DNA of 64,000 nt, taken from positions 62,001-126,000 of the forward strand of contig JAOTOM010004959.1 in NCBI GenBank assembly GCA_034440615.1, read 5' to 3'. Positions 13,427 through 26,365 of this stretch are shown here, piece by piece. The DNA is from Ashinkailepas kermadecensis. Its lineage: Eukaryota; Arthropoda; Thecostraca; Neolepadidae. The notes beneath the pieces are model-generated. The model was not told the origin of the DNA. It saw nothing but the letters and a program-made list of their open reading frames with translations, and ran no database searches. The stretch's first letter is position 1. Each line of letters starts with the position of its first letter. Made by a program: the position numbers and the translations under genes.

Positions 13427-16400
13427 ACTTCAGCTTCCACATTGATAGGTAGAGTTATTTGTAAATAGCAAACGCTGGAATCCAGTATTGCAAATGGTTA
13501 ATGTTAGTCCTGTTTTGTCGGAAATCAGAACACTGAATGCAAAAATATAATTAGTTGCATAGCGTATAGAGCAACTGTACTATCTGGAAACAGCTCCTAC
13601 TAGAAAAAAGAGATTTGTTGCCCAGCATCAAACGGAAGAGGAACATTTTATAGATACTTGTTAGTTGCGTGGACAAAGCGTAGCGAAAAAAAAACGCTTG
13701 CTCTGGCGCTTTGAGTGCATCAGCTTCGCATTTCTTAATACTTCACACACATTTATTGATGTCATATCAGAACATACCGATGTGTAGCGACCACTACACG
13801 CAGCTGTTAGAAAAATGCAAGCAGAGATAAAATGAGAGAAAACGAGTAACACACCCTTTACCGGCCAGTGTCTTTTCTCGGGCAACGGAAATTTCCAGAT
13901 GATGGGGATGAACATAGTCGATGGCAACGTGGGATGACGAGGGTGAAGTGATGCGACAGGATGCACTGGGATTGTAATCGCAACTGATCACCAAAGTGTG
14001 GCAGTGTCGCCATAGGAACGCCTCATCTTCTCATCTGATGGTACAGTACTTTGTACAGTGGTCCGCAGCCTGACTATGACCTACTCAGGACGATGCAGCG
14101 TGGCTCTGTGAGGACGCCGAGGAGAAAACGGATCTAGAGCTACGACTCGCTACAATACGGGAGTAACGCAGCACGCTCTGGGAGACGTCTTCAGCGGGGT
14201 CGGTCCGCCAGCAGGTCGCAGCACAACACGCACCTGCTACAGATCTACCTCGGACTCTAACAACACTGTCGCGCCTCCATGCAAGACGCGTCGTCGCCAA
14301 ACTTGTGCACATCTGGACTCTGGTCCAACACCAGAGCGTGACAGACGCATTGGCACGGAGATGACGTCACTGCTACTCGGACTCGGACTCTGACTCGGAC
14401 TGATCCTCGTCCTCGTCGGACGAGTCGTCCTTACTTTGAACGGTGAGCCGCGCGGCCGCCTCGCTGGTGCCGGCGCTGTTGGTTGCTCGGCACGTGATGG
14501 TGCCGGTATCGTCGCTGTAGGTGTCGGCTACCTCCAACATCGCCGTGTCGTCCGTCACCGTCATCTGGCGGTCAGGTCAGGTGAGGTCAGGCTATCTGAT
14601 GGTGCCGGTGTCGTCGCTGTAGGTGTCGGCTACCTCCAACATCGCCGTGTCGCCCGCCACCGTCATCTTGCGGTCAGGTCAGGTGAGATCAGGCTATCTG
14701 ACGGGTCGAGTGAGGTCAGATCATCCTCTTACAGACAGATCTTGCGCTGCCGTCAGATGACAAGGATAGGTCACTGGTGCCCCGGACGGTCATTTGACGG
14801 GTCGGATCAGGTCAGGTCAGGTCAGATGAGATCTGGCCATGGCTAAATTATTCGTGCAATAGGGTGGAATATACCACTTACTGAACACTGCATAGACATC
14901 CTTCTCAGAGAAGCATCAACATCATGCTTCTTGTTGCGTGTTTGTGAAGTCTTCATGCCTCGTTTCTAGCATTATTCCGTGTATAAGTATCGTTCTTATG
15001 CTGATCATAACGGATCCTGGATAGTGATAAGCATTCCGTGGTGCAATTCTGAGTAAAGGGACTACCTATGATATGATATGTTATACAATGTCAGTTTGTA
15101 GCATAGGTATTTGTATCGTTATCGTTGATATTAGTATCTGCAAATGAGATATCTCAAGACACGCAAAACGGGTAGTTATATGTACACAATTGTGTCAAAG
15201 CTGGATTTTAAGGATTGAAGTACTTTAAATACCATTATTTCCATGGCGATTTCGACATCCTGTTGCACTCTTTTCGACATCTCACACCTAACGAGAACTC
15301 ATTATTTTAACACTGGATCAGGCTATCTGACTAGTTGGGTGAGGTCCGGTCATCATCTTGCAGGCAGGTCCAACAATGCCGTCCGATGGTACGAATAGGA
15401 TATGAAAGGATGGCATAGTACATCGAAAACAGTCAATAATTCACTGACATATGTTAGTAGCTTTCCAAATGTCATGGATTTCACGGTCTCCTACTTGTGG
15501 TTTTTAAAATCCCCAGCATTGCCTCCCTGTGGACGTTCCTTCCAATTTGGTGCTTCCAGTACTCTTGTGCTGGACTATTCTTGTACTCTTGTACTCTGGA
15601 GTACTCTTGTACTCTTACAGTACTCCAGTATTGGTCGGCCGTACTAAAATATATGGGGAGCATTCCCATTTCCCCATCCCCACCCAACAAACAAAACGTT
15701 GAGAAAATACGGAATCAGGCATTGGTAGTAACCACGCAATGAAAGTGCCGACCGATTACAAGTAGTATAAATGCAATTCTACTCACAATATTATACAGAA
15801 AGATGTAACTTTATGTTGCTTACAAAAGTCCCTTAAGGGATTTTTGCTTTAGCTGTTTTAACTGTTTGAGTAAGCCGCTGGGTTTCCGTTACATGCACCA
15901 TCAATCACTAAGTGTACAAGAAGGAAATCAACAGTAACTGTCAACACTATCAACACTATCATCATCAATTCGTACAACATAGCGTCCAATGTATTCAAAT
16001 GCGGTTTGATGTTGGCAGATAATGCAAAAAACCATTGCAAATACAGACGGAAATTAGTGCATGAAGCTGCCTTTATCAAAACAGAGCTTGTCCCTTTTAG
16101 CATGATTCACAAAAGATGCTTGGAAAGATAGTCAATTGTTGGATCTCTTGCTCCATCAGTTTGACAATGATACGGAAAAAAACTTCAGAGGAAATCCTCT
16201 CCCTATCGGGAAGAGCAGGTGAAAAGAATACTGACAAAAATGCACTGCGTTCCAAGCACTGTTCACTTAACAGGACATGAGACCACACCAAACTTTGCGG
16301 GAGCTTTCGCATGTCACGTCAGTCGGGTCGTGGGCAGCGCAGTGATCTGCTAGTCCTATCAAACGGTACGAAATTATACATGCTTCTCGTGCCCATAATG

Positions 16401-19400
16401 AAATTCAAACCATGAACATTCGATCCCGACAGCTGCACGCCCCTCCAATTGTAAACTTCGCCGATGTTTCGAGGTCGCCAACAACGAAAATGGTCCACAT
16501 CCTAAGTCCGGAATATTCCGGTAGCACACCGTAACAAAGCGGGATAGAACGTTAAAAAAATGCTTTGAATTTTGCGATGCAGCTAGCTGGCCATAACAAG
16601 TCGTGCCATCAAAGAACTTGGCTGTCGCAGAGCAGACTTCTCGTATCATCTCGCTCATTGTGTCCCATAAACTCTGCATAGTGGTTTTGTGGTGCCCTTT
16701 CTTGTCAACGCAGAAGTACAGGTCTTTGTCGGCACCATCAAGGAGAGCTAGAATGCTGACAATGTACGCCTCTTAACTCAACTTGTGCCAGCGAACTGCC
16801 CAAGTCATCAAGAGTGAATACCCGAAGAGTGACAGCGCTTAGTTGGCCGGTGTGCCATCCCCAGAACCAGGGAAACAGGACGACACACAACTCCGACACC
16901 GAACATGCTCAGATGGTGTTGAAAACCGACAAATGTCTGACGGATGGGGAGAACGCTGCCACCAACCGAAGCCTAGATTCAAGTCACGACACCAAAATGT
17001 GCAATCAGATAATCATAGTCTACAATTGGTTGTATTTTACGACAGTAGAATGCACGAAGCATATTGTCATTACGCTGGTCGCAACCCAGCACCCCCAAAA
17101 GACTCAAGCCCCCACGATCGGCACCACTGACAGGCCAGCCGACTGACCTTGAAGTCGCGGCTCTGCGGGATGACCTTGCCCTCTCGCAGCCAAGTCACAG
17201 TCGGTGTCGGCTTCCCCGAAATCTTCCCAGCAAACCGAGCCGGCTCTCCCTCCATGCAGGTGACGTCCTTCATCGGTGCCACGGTAGGACCTTCTTCTTG
17301 CTTCGGAGCTGAAACATCCCCATCGTGACAGAACGCCACTAAAGCCTGGATCAGCTTGCTTCACGTTCAACATCGTCAAACATTGTCATCTTGAGCAGTG
17401 AGTTGGTAGAATTAGTCAACTGGCGATCGATAGCTACATACTCTAAACCATCCATTTATTTACTATTGATAACGCGCAACCCTCGAGTTCTTGTTGACTT
17501 CTGGCGTCCTTTTGATATGCAAAAGAAGCATACGATATTTGTCCGGGGACAATCACAAATAAGTGTCGCCCAAGCAAATGCATAATAACAAACGCTACTC
17601 GACAGAGACGTTCTGGTCGTCCCGGCACCCACCACAATGCTGCTCAGTGCGCAGTTGTGCGTCAGTGTCACAGAGCCGCTGCCTCGTGCCTCACCTGTCA
17701 CTCTGAGAGGTGCCTTCATGGTCGACTTGCCGGCCGGGTTAGTGGCCACGCAGCTGTACACTCCCTCATCCTCGGGGAAGCACTCCGATATTTTCAGTGT
17801 GAACATATCGCCCTCTTGCTCCACCTTGAAATACTTCGATTCCTGGATGGGCTGATCGTCTTTCAGCCATTGCGGTGTGGGCGCTGAAATACACCAGCAC
17901 AACGCTTCGTCAGAAGAGCCGTACAACAGCAACGGATCTACACGCAAAATGCGAAGACATTCAATGCATCCATACATAGGTGCAGGAACAGGGAGCCAGG
18001 TTGGCCATGCCCCTCCCCCCCCCCCCCCCACACACACACTTTCCATGAAAGCGTAACATTAATGCTATGGCGATGCATGGTAAGAATCAACTTCAAAAAT
18101 GGTTTTGCCCCCCCAAACCCTTTTTGAGAGGTTTCTACGCCTCTGCATTCATATCTGCATTGCATTAAGCAAACTGGATGGAGTTCAGGGCAACCTTGGG
18201 CATAACCATGGCAACAAAGGTGGCGTGCGTCATGCCGCCACAACGGTGTAATTAACAGCTGTGCCAATTCGGCGATACTAGTGACTCATGGCGTCCAGTG
18301 TGGCTACACCGAACGTCATATATGCATACGAGCATCATGTTCAAACGCAGAGATCCAGATGCGGGAAAAGCCAGTCTTGGCAACGTCCCACCGCCGCAGG
18401 GTTCGTACCGGGCTGGCCAGAGAAGCGGCAGCGCAGGGTGGCCGGGTGGCCCTCCCGAACGGTGACCGCCTTCAGAGGTATCGTGATCTTGGGCGGCGTC
18501 GTCTTGCCAAGCGCACTGGGCTTCGGCGACACGTCCGCAGCGGGCCCCTCTACGGTCAACTGCGGCATTGGGATCTCACGTTATAAGGCTGGGTCAAGGT
18601 CACGTGAAAATGCGCAATATGTGGCAATACTGGCCACACAAAGGGCATGCTGGCACTGGAACGGCGCAACAGTCACAAGAAGGCCTCTTGTCACTGAAAG
18701 GCAACATGTAACCGTGCTAAACATCGCACAATTCCCTGACATACCCTAACATGACAAAACTGGGCCGTGCAAAATATAAAAGTTATGAAGTGGAAATAGT
18801 TGGCGCGAATACCATGTATTGTATTGTGCACGTGTATTACATTTGACTGTGCATATCGGTGATCCGTTCCACCCTCGGACTGCACCTGACTCTGACATCG
18901 AACCGGTGTACTTCCCATACCTCAGCCTGGCAGCTACTCCTGTCCTTCCCGTACTTCAGTCTGACGGCGAACTTACTATAGTTCAGTATGACTGTGGGCC
19001 CTGCTCTCCCTGCACCTCAGCCTGACAGTGGACCCTGACCTCCCTGTACCTCAGCCTGACAGTGGACCCTGCTCTCCCTGTGACTCAGCCTGACAGTAGA
19101 CCCTGCTCTCCCTGTACCTCAGCCTGACAGTGGACCCTGACCTCCATGTACCTCAGCCTGACAGTGGACCATGCTCTCCCTGTGTCCTCAGCCTAACAGT
19201 GGACCCTGACCTCCCTGTACCTCAGCCTGACAGTGGACCATGCTCTCCCTGTGACTCAGCCTGACAGTGGACCCCGCTCTGCCTATGACGCAGCCGCCTG
19301 CCTACCTCAGCCTGACAGTCGACCCGCCCTTCGTATACCTTAGCCTGACAGTCGACCCTGCTCTTCCTGTGACTCAGCCTGACAGTGGACCCCGCCCTCT

Positions 19401-22400
19401 CTGCGACTCAGCCTGGCAGAGGACCCTACTCTCCCTGTGACTCAGCCTGGCAGTGGACTCCGCCCTCCCTATGACTCATCCTGACAGAGGACCCTGCTCT
19501 CCCTGTGACTCAGCCGCCTGCGTACCTCAGCCTGACAGCGGGCCTCGCCGCACGCGTTGATGGCCACACACTCGTACGGCCCGCAGTCGTCGGCGGTGGG
19601 CTGGAGGATCAGCAGGGTGTAGGTGTCCTGCTCGGCCGATAGCTTGTGGCGGTGGTCCGGCTCTACCTTGCTGCCACACTGTGGAGCAGCGCCGATCGTC
19701 AGCAGTCAGCAGACGACATGTAGCAACGCAACAACGAACAACAACAACGACAACAACGACAACAACAACAGCGAAGCAACGTCAGTTCATCAGATCCGAT
19801 GAACCACCTGTGAAGGTGATGAGCGCCTTTCTGCCGTCCGGGCCCGGCAGGAATCTGATGTCCAATTGAGGGGATAATATTCGGCCAGGCATACTCTCAA
19901 CAACGCAGCAATTGTGGCACCAATGAGGGTGGGAATGTCAGTATGTCGCCGATGATCCAGACAGTAGTGTCCAACGTTGTCGCTGCATCATTATAACGAG
20001 CGGCTTAGAGGGCTGAGGAAATCCATGTTTAACGTAGACTTCGACACCATCAAGGAATCCTCACAAACCGTTACATCTACTTGTATTAACGACGTTTTAT
20101 GGTACCGTATGATTTTAGTGCAACGAAGGTGTGACCCGATCAAAAGACGGTACATTCTTCGAAGATAACTGTACACGCCATTCAAACTCTGCCAATGTGT
20201 TGCTATGGGCACGACGACGCCCGTCACGGCCGAGTCTCCAGCCGGCATCTCCCTGTCGGCGGGAGACACAGCCGAGTCTCCAGCCGGCATCTCCCTGTCG
20301 GCGGGAGACACGGCCGAGTCTCCAGCTGGCATCTCCCTGTCGGCGGGAGACACGGCCGAGTCTCCAGCCGGCATCTCCCTGTCGGCGGGAGACACGGCCG
20401 AGTCTCCAGCTGGCATCTCCCTGTCGGCGGGAGACACAGCCGGGTCTCCAGCCGGCACCTCCCTGTCGGCTGGAGACACGGCGAGTCTCCAGCTGGCATC
20501 TCCCTGTCGGCGGGAGACACAGCCGAGCCTCCAGCTGGCACCTCCCTGTCGGCGGGAGACACGGGAGACACGGCCGGGTCTCCAGCCGGCACCTCCCTGT
20601 CGGCGGGAGACACGGCCGAGTCTCCAGCTGGCATCTCCCTGTCGGCGGGAGACACGGCCGGGTCTCCAGCCGGCACCTCCCTGTCGGCGGGAGACACAGC
20701 CGAGTCTCCAGCTGGCATCTCCCTGTCGGCGGGAGACACGGCCGGGTCTCCAGCCGGCACTCCCTGTCGGCGGGAGACACGGCCGAGTCTCCGCTGGCAC
20801 TCCCTGTCGGCGGGAGACACGGCCGGGTCTCCAGCCGGCACCTCCCTGTCGGCGGGAGACACAGCCGAGTCTCCAGCTGGCATCTCCCTGTCGGCGGGAG
20901 ACACGGCCGGGTCTCCAGCCGGCACCTCCCTGTCGGCGGGAGACACAGCCGAGTCTCCAGCTGGCACCTCCCTGTCGGCGGGAGGCACGCCCCGGGATGG
21001 CCGCCGGCGCTCACCCTGAGCCAGTAGACGTCCATGGGCTTGGTGCCAGCCAGCTTTGTCTGCAGACGGGCCATCCTGCCGTCGGCGGGCACCACGGTGT
21101 CCTGCAGGGGCCGGCTGAAGTTTGGCGGCACGGGCTGACCGTGCGCCGCGCGCCGCTCCTCCACCACCAGGTTGGCTGAGCAGCGACTCTGGCCGGCCGG
21201 GCTCGACAGCACGCACGAGAACTGGCCAGAGTCCTCGCTGAACACCTCGCGGATCTCGAGCACCGACCGGCGCGGTGTGGTCGTGATCTGCCGACGACAC
21301 GGCTCCGTCGGCACGACGGAAATGTCACGCGGAGGTCATGGGGAGGGGAGGAAATGGAGTGCCAGTGCCAGTGTCACATAAGTGACAGTGCCTGGACACA
21401 GTGCCGGAAAACAGCCGCCAATTATTCCTACGGATGAGATTTGTGAGCTTACGACGTCGACGTCAAGACGTCAAGATAGAGTGGAGCTTTGTCCAAAGCT
21501 TGTGCTAAAGCTGGAAATTATTATTACTTAATCTGCTCTTTGGGAACATTAAACACATAGGTATCCATGGTTTGGACTAATCTAGAGCAGTGGCGTAAGC
21601 GCAGCAGTAGGTCCTCACCCGCAACCGGAACATTACAATATTAACATCAACGTCTGAACCATCAAGCTAGGAATGAAGCTATGCAATCGAGCCATGATCA
21701 ATATCGAATTCATGGAAGAATTACGTAATATTCAGCATTTCAACTGGCATGAACACTGAACCTTTAACGCCGAACTTACGTACTAGCGTCTATATTGAAA
21801 TAATACATAATAATAATAATGCTGACAACTGCCGTCATTCGCACCTATCAACGATACGCATTCAAGGGCTTAGCGTGCAGCATCGCCCTCTGACAGCCAG
21901 ATTCGGGCCGCCTTCCCGTAGCCAGCACGGTTGACCTGAAGTCAGGCCGGCGGCAGCCGGTCTCACCTGGAGGTCGGGACTGGACCGGATGGGGAAGTCC
22001 TCGCGGTACCAGACCACCTCAGGGGTGGGCTGTCCGGCAAACTCCACCTCGAAGCGCGCCCTTTCCGTCTCGTAGGCGCGGTTCGGCTGCATCTTCCGTG
22101 TGAAGTACGGCGGCCGACTGGTCTCCTGCGACAGCCAGGTCGGAGCGTGCGTCAGAGGTACCCGTGCCCACCTGGCGCGCCGTTTGTGCTGGTTTCGTCC
22201 GACAATGAAATGTACGAACATTTTTCAGCATCAATTAGTGATTGAGTCAATCAATCCAGCATCAATTAGTGAGATTGTTCACGCATTGTCCGGATAAGGT
22301 ATTCTATGCACCTCGGGGGCTTTTGTGACCACCGTCGATGAAAAACTTCAAACAAAAAGTTTCACTACTTATCATACTACTGCAATGTACGTCGCAAAAT

Positions 22401-25400
22401 CAGAGTTTGCAAGTTAGCCACTGTTCTCCTGGCTATGTTACTTCTCATACACGTATTGCTGTGAATGCAGGGTGCATGAAATGCCACCAGCATTAGCGAA
22501 TAACTCTTCTACATAAATTAGCCTTAGATCTTATAAAAGGCCTTAAGTACTCATGGAAGTAAAACGCTACAACACCACCACTGGTAAGCTACCCGAGCTC
22601 CCCAGTAATGCCACCTTCAACACTCGGTCTCCTCACGTGACCATGGACCCCTGATCTCCTGACCCTGACCCCTGACCTCTGCATGCGCCCCTGAAGAGCT
22701 GGATATCCGCCCGGCGGGGCTGCCGCCGCGGCTTCCCTTCGGCTGCCCCTGCACGTCACTGTGCTCCTGGACAAGGGCCAGCAGCCGTTCACAAACTGCT
22801 CACACGTCCACTCTCACGGCCCCAGCGCTCACACGAGTTATGCGGACGCGTACGTCAGGGGTCGGAGTGAGCGCTGTTAACAATGCTTCACTGGAGGCAC
22901 TTAACAGCACGCCTTGCATCCCTTGTATCCCCTTGATCAAAACGTAAGACGATCGCAAAGGATGTAGTAGCTGCACTATGGCAAGCTGGGAGAAACATCT
23001 TGTACATAAAGCGTTAGGTGTGGAAGGGAAGGACTTTCCGTGTCACACCAATTTATATTATATCGTTACACCAATTCGATGACAATGAGTTAGCATTGCA
23101 CCGTACTCGTAGCATGCCTTTGTACATGGACGAGCAAACATTCGGACACTCAACAGAACAAGAACAAAAAAATTGCCACAACATATATAATACGGATACA
23201 GCATCCGCATGATATACACGGTCCGAGCTGTATCCAGCTGTGCCAGGCGCTCCCGTTAGGCTCCTCAGTCGCCGTCAGTGCCGGCCAAACCACGTTAGTT
23301 CCGGGCACAGCACCACACAAGTTGGCGCCGCGAGCCCCCAGGCGGGCGATACACGCACCTCCTTGGTCGGCGCGGCAGTCTCGGCCGGCGCGGGCTCGGT
23401 GGCCGGGTGTGGCAGGCCAGTCCTTCGGTTCTCATCGGCGCTGAGAACACGCGACACCACGTGTTAGTGCAGCAACATCGGCGGATACCTTGTTCAGAGG
23501 TGGACGGTGGCATAAGACAACCCGACTGGGACGCGTTCCACTGGCTGCAGCGCCGCCGGTGGGGGCATGCTGGCCGCTTCACGTCGCAGGAATCAACATA
23601 GTGTGCCACGGATAACTATCGAGGTCGCACCCTTAACACGTTCTAGTTTTCTATCGCACTCATCGAAGTGTACCCAGACTGCTGCAATTTGGAGCACGAT
23701 TGTTTTTCAATGAGTACTGGACTGCTGGGGCTTGGTCCGAGCGGTGCAGGCGCCAGATTAAAACGCATAGTATTGGAAAGCAGCTCCTCTCCGCCTAAGA
23801 TCTCCAAAGCTAAGATGACTATTCACACGAAATCGTTCGAGCATGTGGGGATTTGAGCAACCGGAATTGTTCAACCCGGGGTCATCCCGGGGTAGTCGAG
23901 AAAACTTTCCACAATTGGTCATACGAAGAATAGCGTATGCGATTTGAATTAAACCGATTCGATTCTATGTAATGGAATTACTGGCACACAAAAGTGATGT
24001 GACGTTAGGCTGAGATGAATGTACCGTCAAACATGGCAGCAATGTTGCGAAAACTTTGCTGGTTGTCGGATTCGAACCATTATTCTTGATTTCGACGGTA
24101 AGGCATCTCCACAATTCGTTAACCATCCATAAGCAGTATTCTTCAATACGACACGACATTGAAGTTCGGACGGGTAGCCAAAGCATTCGTCATCGCTCTA
24201 ATCATTTCTGCCGCTATCCCCTCAAACAGCAATACTAACATCCACACCACCAACTGCCAGTACAAAAGCGCTTACTATTACTTAGAAATATGGAGATTAC
24301 CTCAGTATGCAGCATGTCAGGAGTAGATTAGGCATTCTGGAGGGCGACTATCATTAACTGCAGCAATCAAGATCAGCCGAAAAGGACACAAGCTCAAGTG
24401 CACAGACACTCTGGCAGTACAAAGCAACGGCCGTACACTGCTGTAACCCTCGCACTGGCACTTACAGCTTTTGGGCATATATAGCTGCCATGCCCTTAGC
24501 AACAGATGTGTGCTGTGGAGTCATTTCTTCCTTGGGCGGCATCTGGGAAAATAGGCTTGTGAAAGTACATTGAACGTTTTGCGTGCGATACATGCCATTT
24601 GTGCTTGTTCTTGGCAGTGTTTATAGTAATAGAGTCATTTCTTGTTATGGATCATGGCCGGGTGGCAATGTTTCACGACGGCACAAATATTTCCATGTAG
24701 CACAAGAGATGAACGAGTCGCAGATATTGTTACTTATTACCACGGACATCTAAGCAACACGTGCGAACATCGTGTCTTGTCACAATGACAACATAAGCCA
24801 TTGGCCGGTGCTTCCTCGTCGAGAAAAACAAATAGTTAGGAACGACCACACCTACCGCTGAGGGAGTATAAATAGGTTAAGGGCACTTGCTTAATGTAGA
24901 TCAGGAAGGAAATATTGATGTATATTTGCACATTACGTGTTGCGTTGCACAAACATGGCTGAAAACACAATGAGCCTCCTGCATGCTAAATGTGGTGAGT
25001 AGATACTTCGTCATACCTCTGCATCGTCCTTCCTAGGTTTGGCGTCTCTCTGCAGCTCGGTATCAGGCGCTTGAATGACCTTTTGGTGCTCGCCTTGATA
25101 GAGCACTGACACGCCGGGTCGCACCTTCTCTTCGAAGACTCGCTCTGTCTCGACCTCCTGACGTTCCGTCTGGTATTGTTTCAGGTCATAGTCATACCAG
25201 GCTAAAAGAGGAACTTCAAGTTATCGAGGGCGGCGACAGATGGCAGCACGATGTGTCGACAACATGCGGGTGCCAATGCCAGAGCAAGGGATGTAGCGAC
25301 ACGAGAGGGACATGGACAATTAGTCGGGTGACGGTGGTGGACGACGGGTACCAGGCGGCTGGCGGCCACTAGCGCGTCACGGCATACGTGAGCTATACAG

Positions 25401-26315
25401 TGCATCCACATTCTAGACCGGGGCGGCCGAGTTCTGACCATGGCCAAGCGGTGGACTGGCGTCTCTGAGACTCATTCTCCTTCGGATACACCCAACAACT
25501 CACTGCGGGGATAGCACAACCAGCTGTATGTATTTATTGAGGAGGTCTTCGGTTAGGGTTAGAACAAATGCGGCTGAATCGTCGAAGACGAAAAATGCTT
25601 CACAAAGACAAAGCAAAACAAAGGCAGCAGAATCTCTAAAGAAAAATAAATACATGCAGATCCAAAAACGGTTACCTCACCTGCGAACTTCCATTGCAGC
25701 TGCGTAAAGAAACCGACGGGTTATTCTAGATAAAGGCGAGTACATCGCGAGAGTAATCAGAAGTGATAAGCTTCAGAACAGCTGGGAGTGGCGTTAGTCG
25801 TTCTGTTTATGCGCTGGTCTCTGCTTCCCCGGGAGCGGGTGGGGCGACGGGCGCGACGTGCGACTACCATCCGCCGGCCGCCCGCCGCCCGCCGTCCGCG
25901 GACCCGCCCACAGCCTCCGGCGGCCCACTCACGTTTGGGAGAGTTCTTGAGCACGGCCCGGTAGTCGTCCTGTCGGGGGGTGATGTTAATCTCGCAGTGG
26001 CAGTACGCCTCTCCGGCCGAGTTTCGCGCCACCACCTCGATCTTGCCGTGGTCATACTGGCGCGTCTTGGGGATGTCCAGCCGCCACATGCCGTCGTAGG
26101 TGAGTTTATAGCGCGTGCCCTGCAAACGGTCTGGAGTCAACGAGCTGTGTAGCAGTTTCCAGCACAGTACAACACCGCGGTTCGCGAGCTGGAGCAATAT
26201 CGGTGGCTAGAACAGGAGTAAGTGAAATAAAACATACAAGTAGGTACCCAGCCTATCCTTGTAGCCCGTGAACATTAAGCTTCACTGTGAAATTTACGAG
26301 TTCCAATTCCGCCAG

Positions 26316-26365
<50 letters not shown>

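Larger units (their letters stand above)
7718..14372 (-). other. Large intron / 3' UTR region between the kettin tail exon and PEVK exon
   Basis: 6.6 kb with no Ig-like coding on either strand. It holds the 3' UTR of the short isoform (right end), two 65-bp repeats beside a (TA)n tract, MITE copy B, a triplicated 43-bp unit, a GTGG-rich degenerate array and a 31-bp minisatellite. The part from 9.9 to 11.2 kb is GC-rich and I see no supported gene in it. Confidence 0.7.

Noticed and set aside
20131..21179. Long plus-strand and minus-strand frames over the 42-bp array
   Set aside because: They are by-products of a period divisible by three. Only the minus-strand Ig exon 21015-21287 is supported.
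23359..23440. Possible Pro/Ala/Glu-rich exon (TEPAPAETAAPTKE) between the WYDY exon and Ig 17
   Set aside because: The acceptor and donor look fair, but the open frame needs entry in phase 2 while the previous exon ends in phase 0. The neighbours join in phase without it. It could be real only with another unseen exon.
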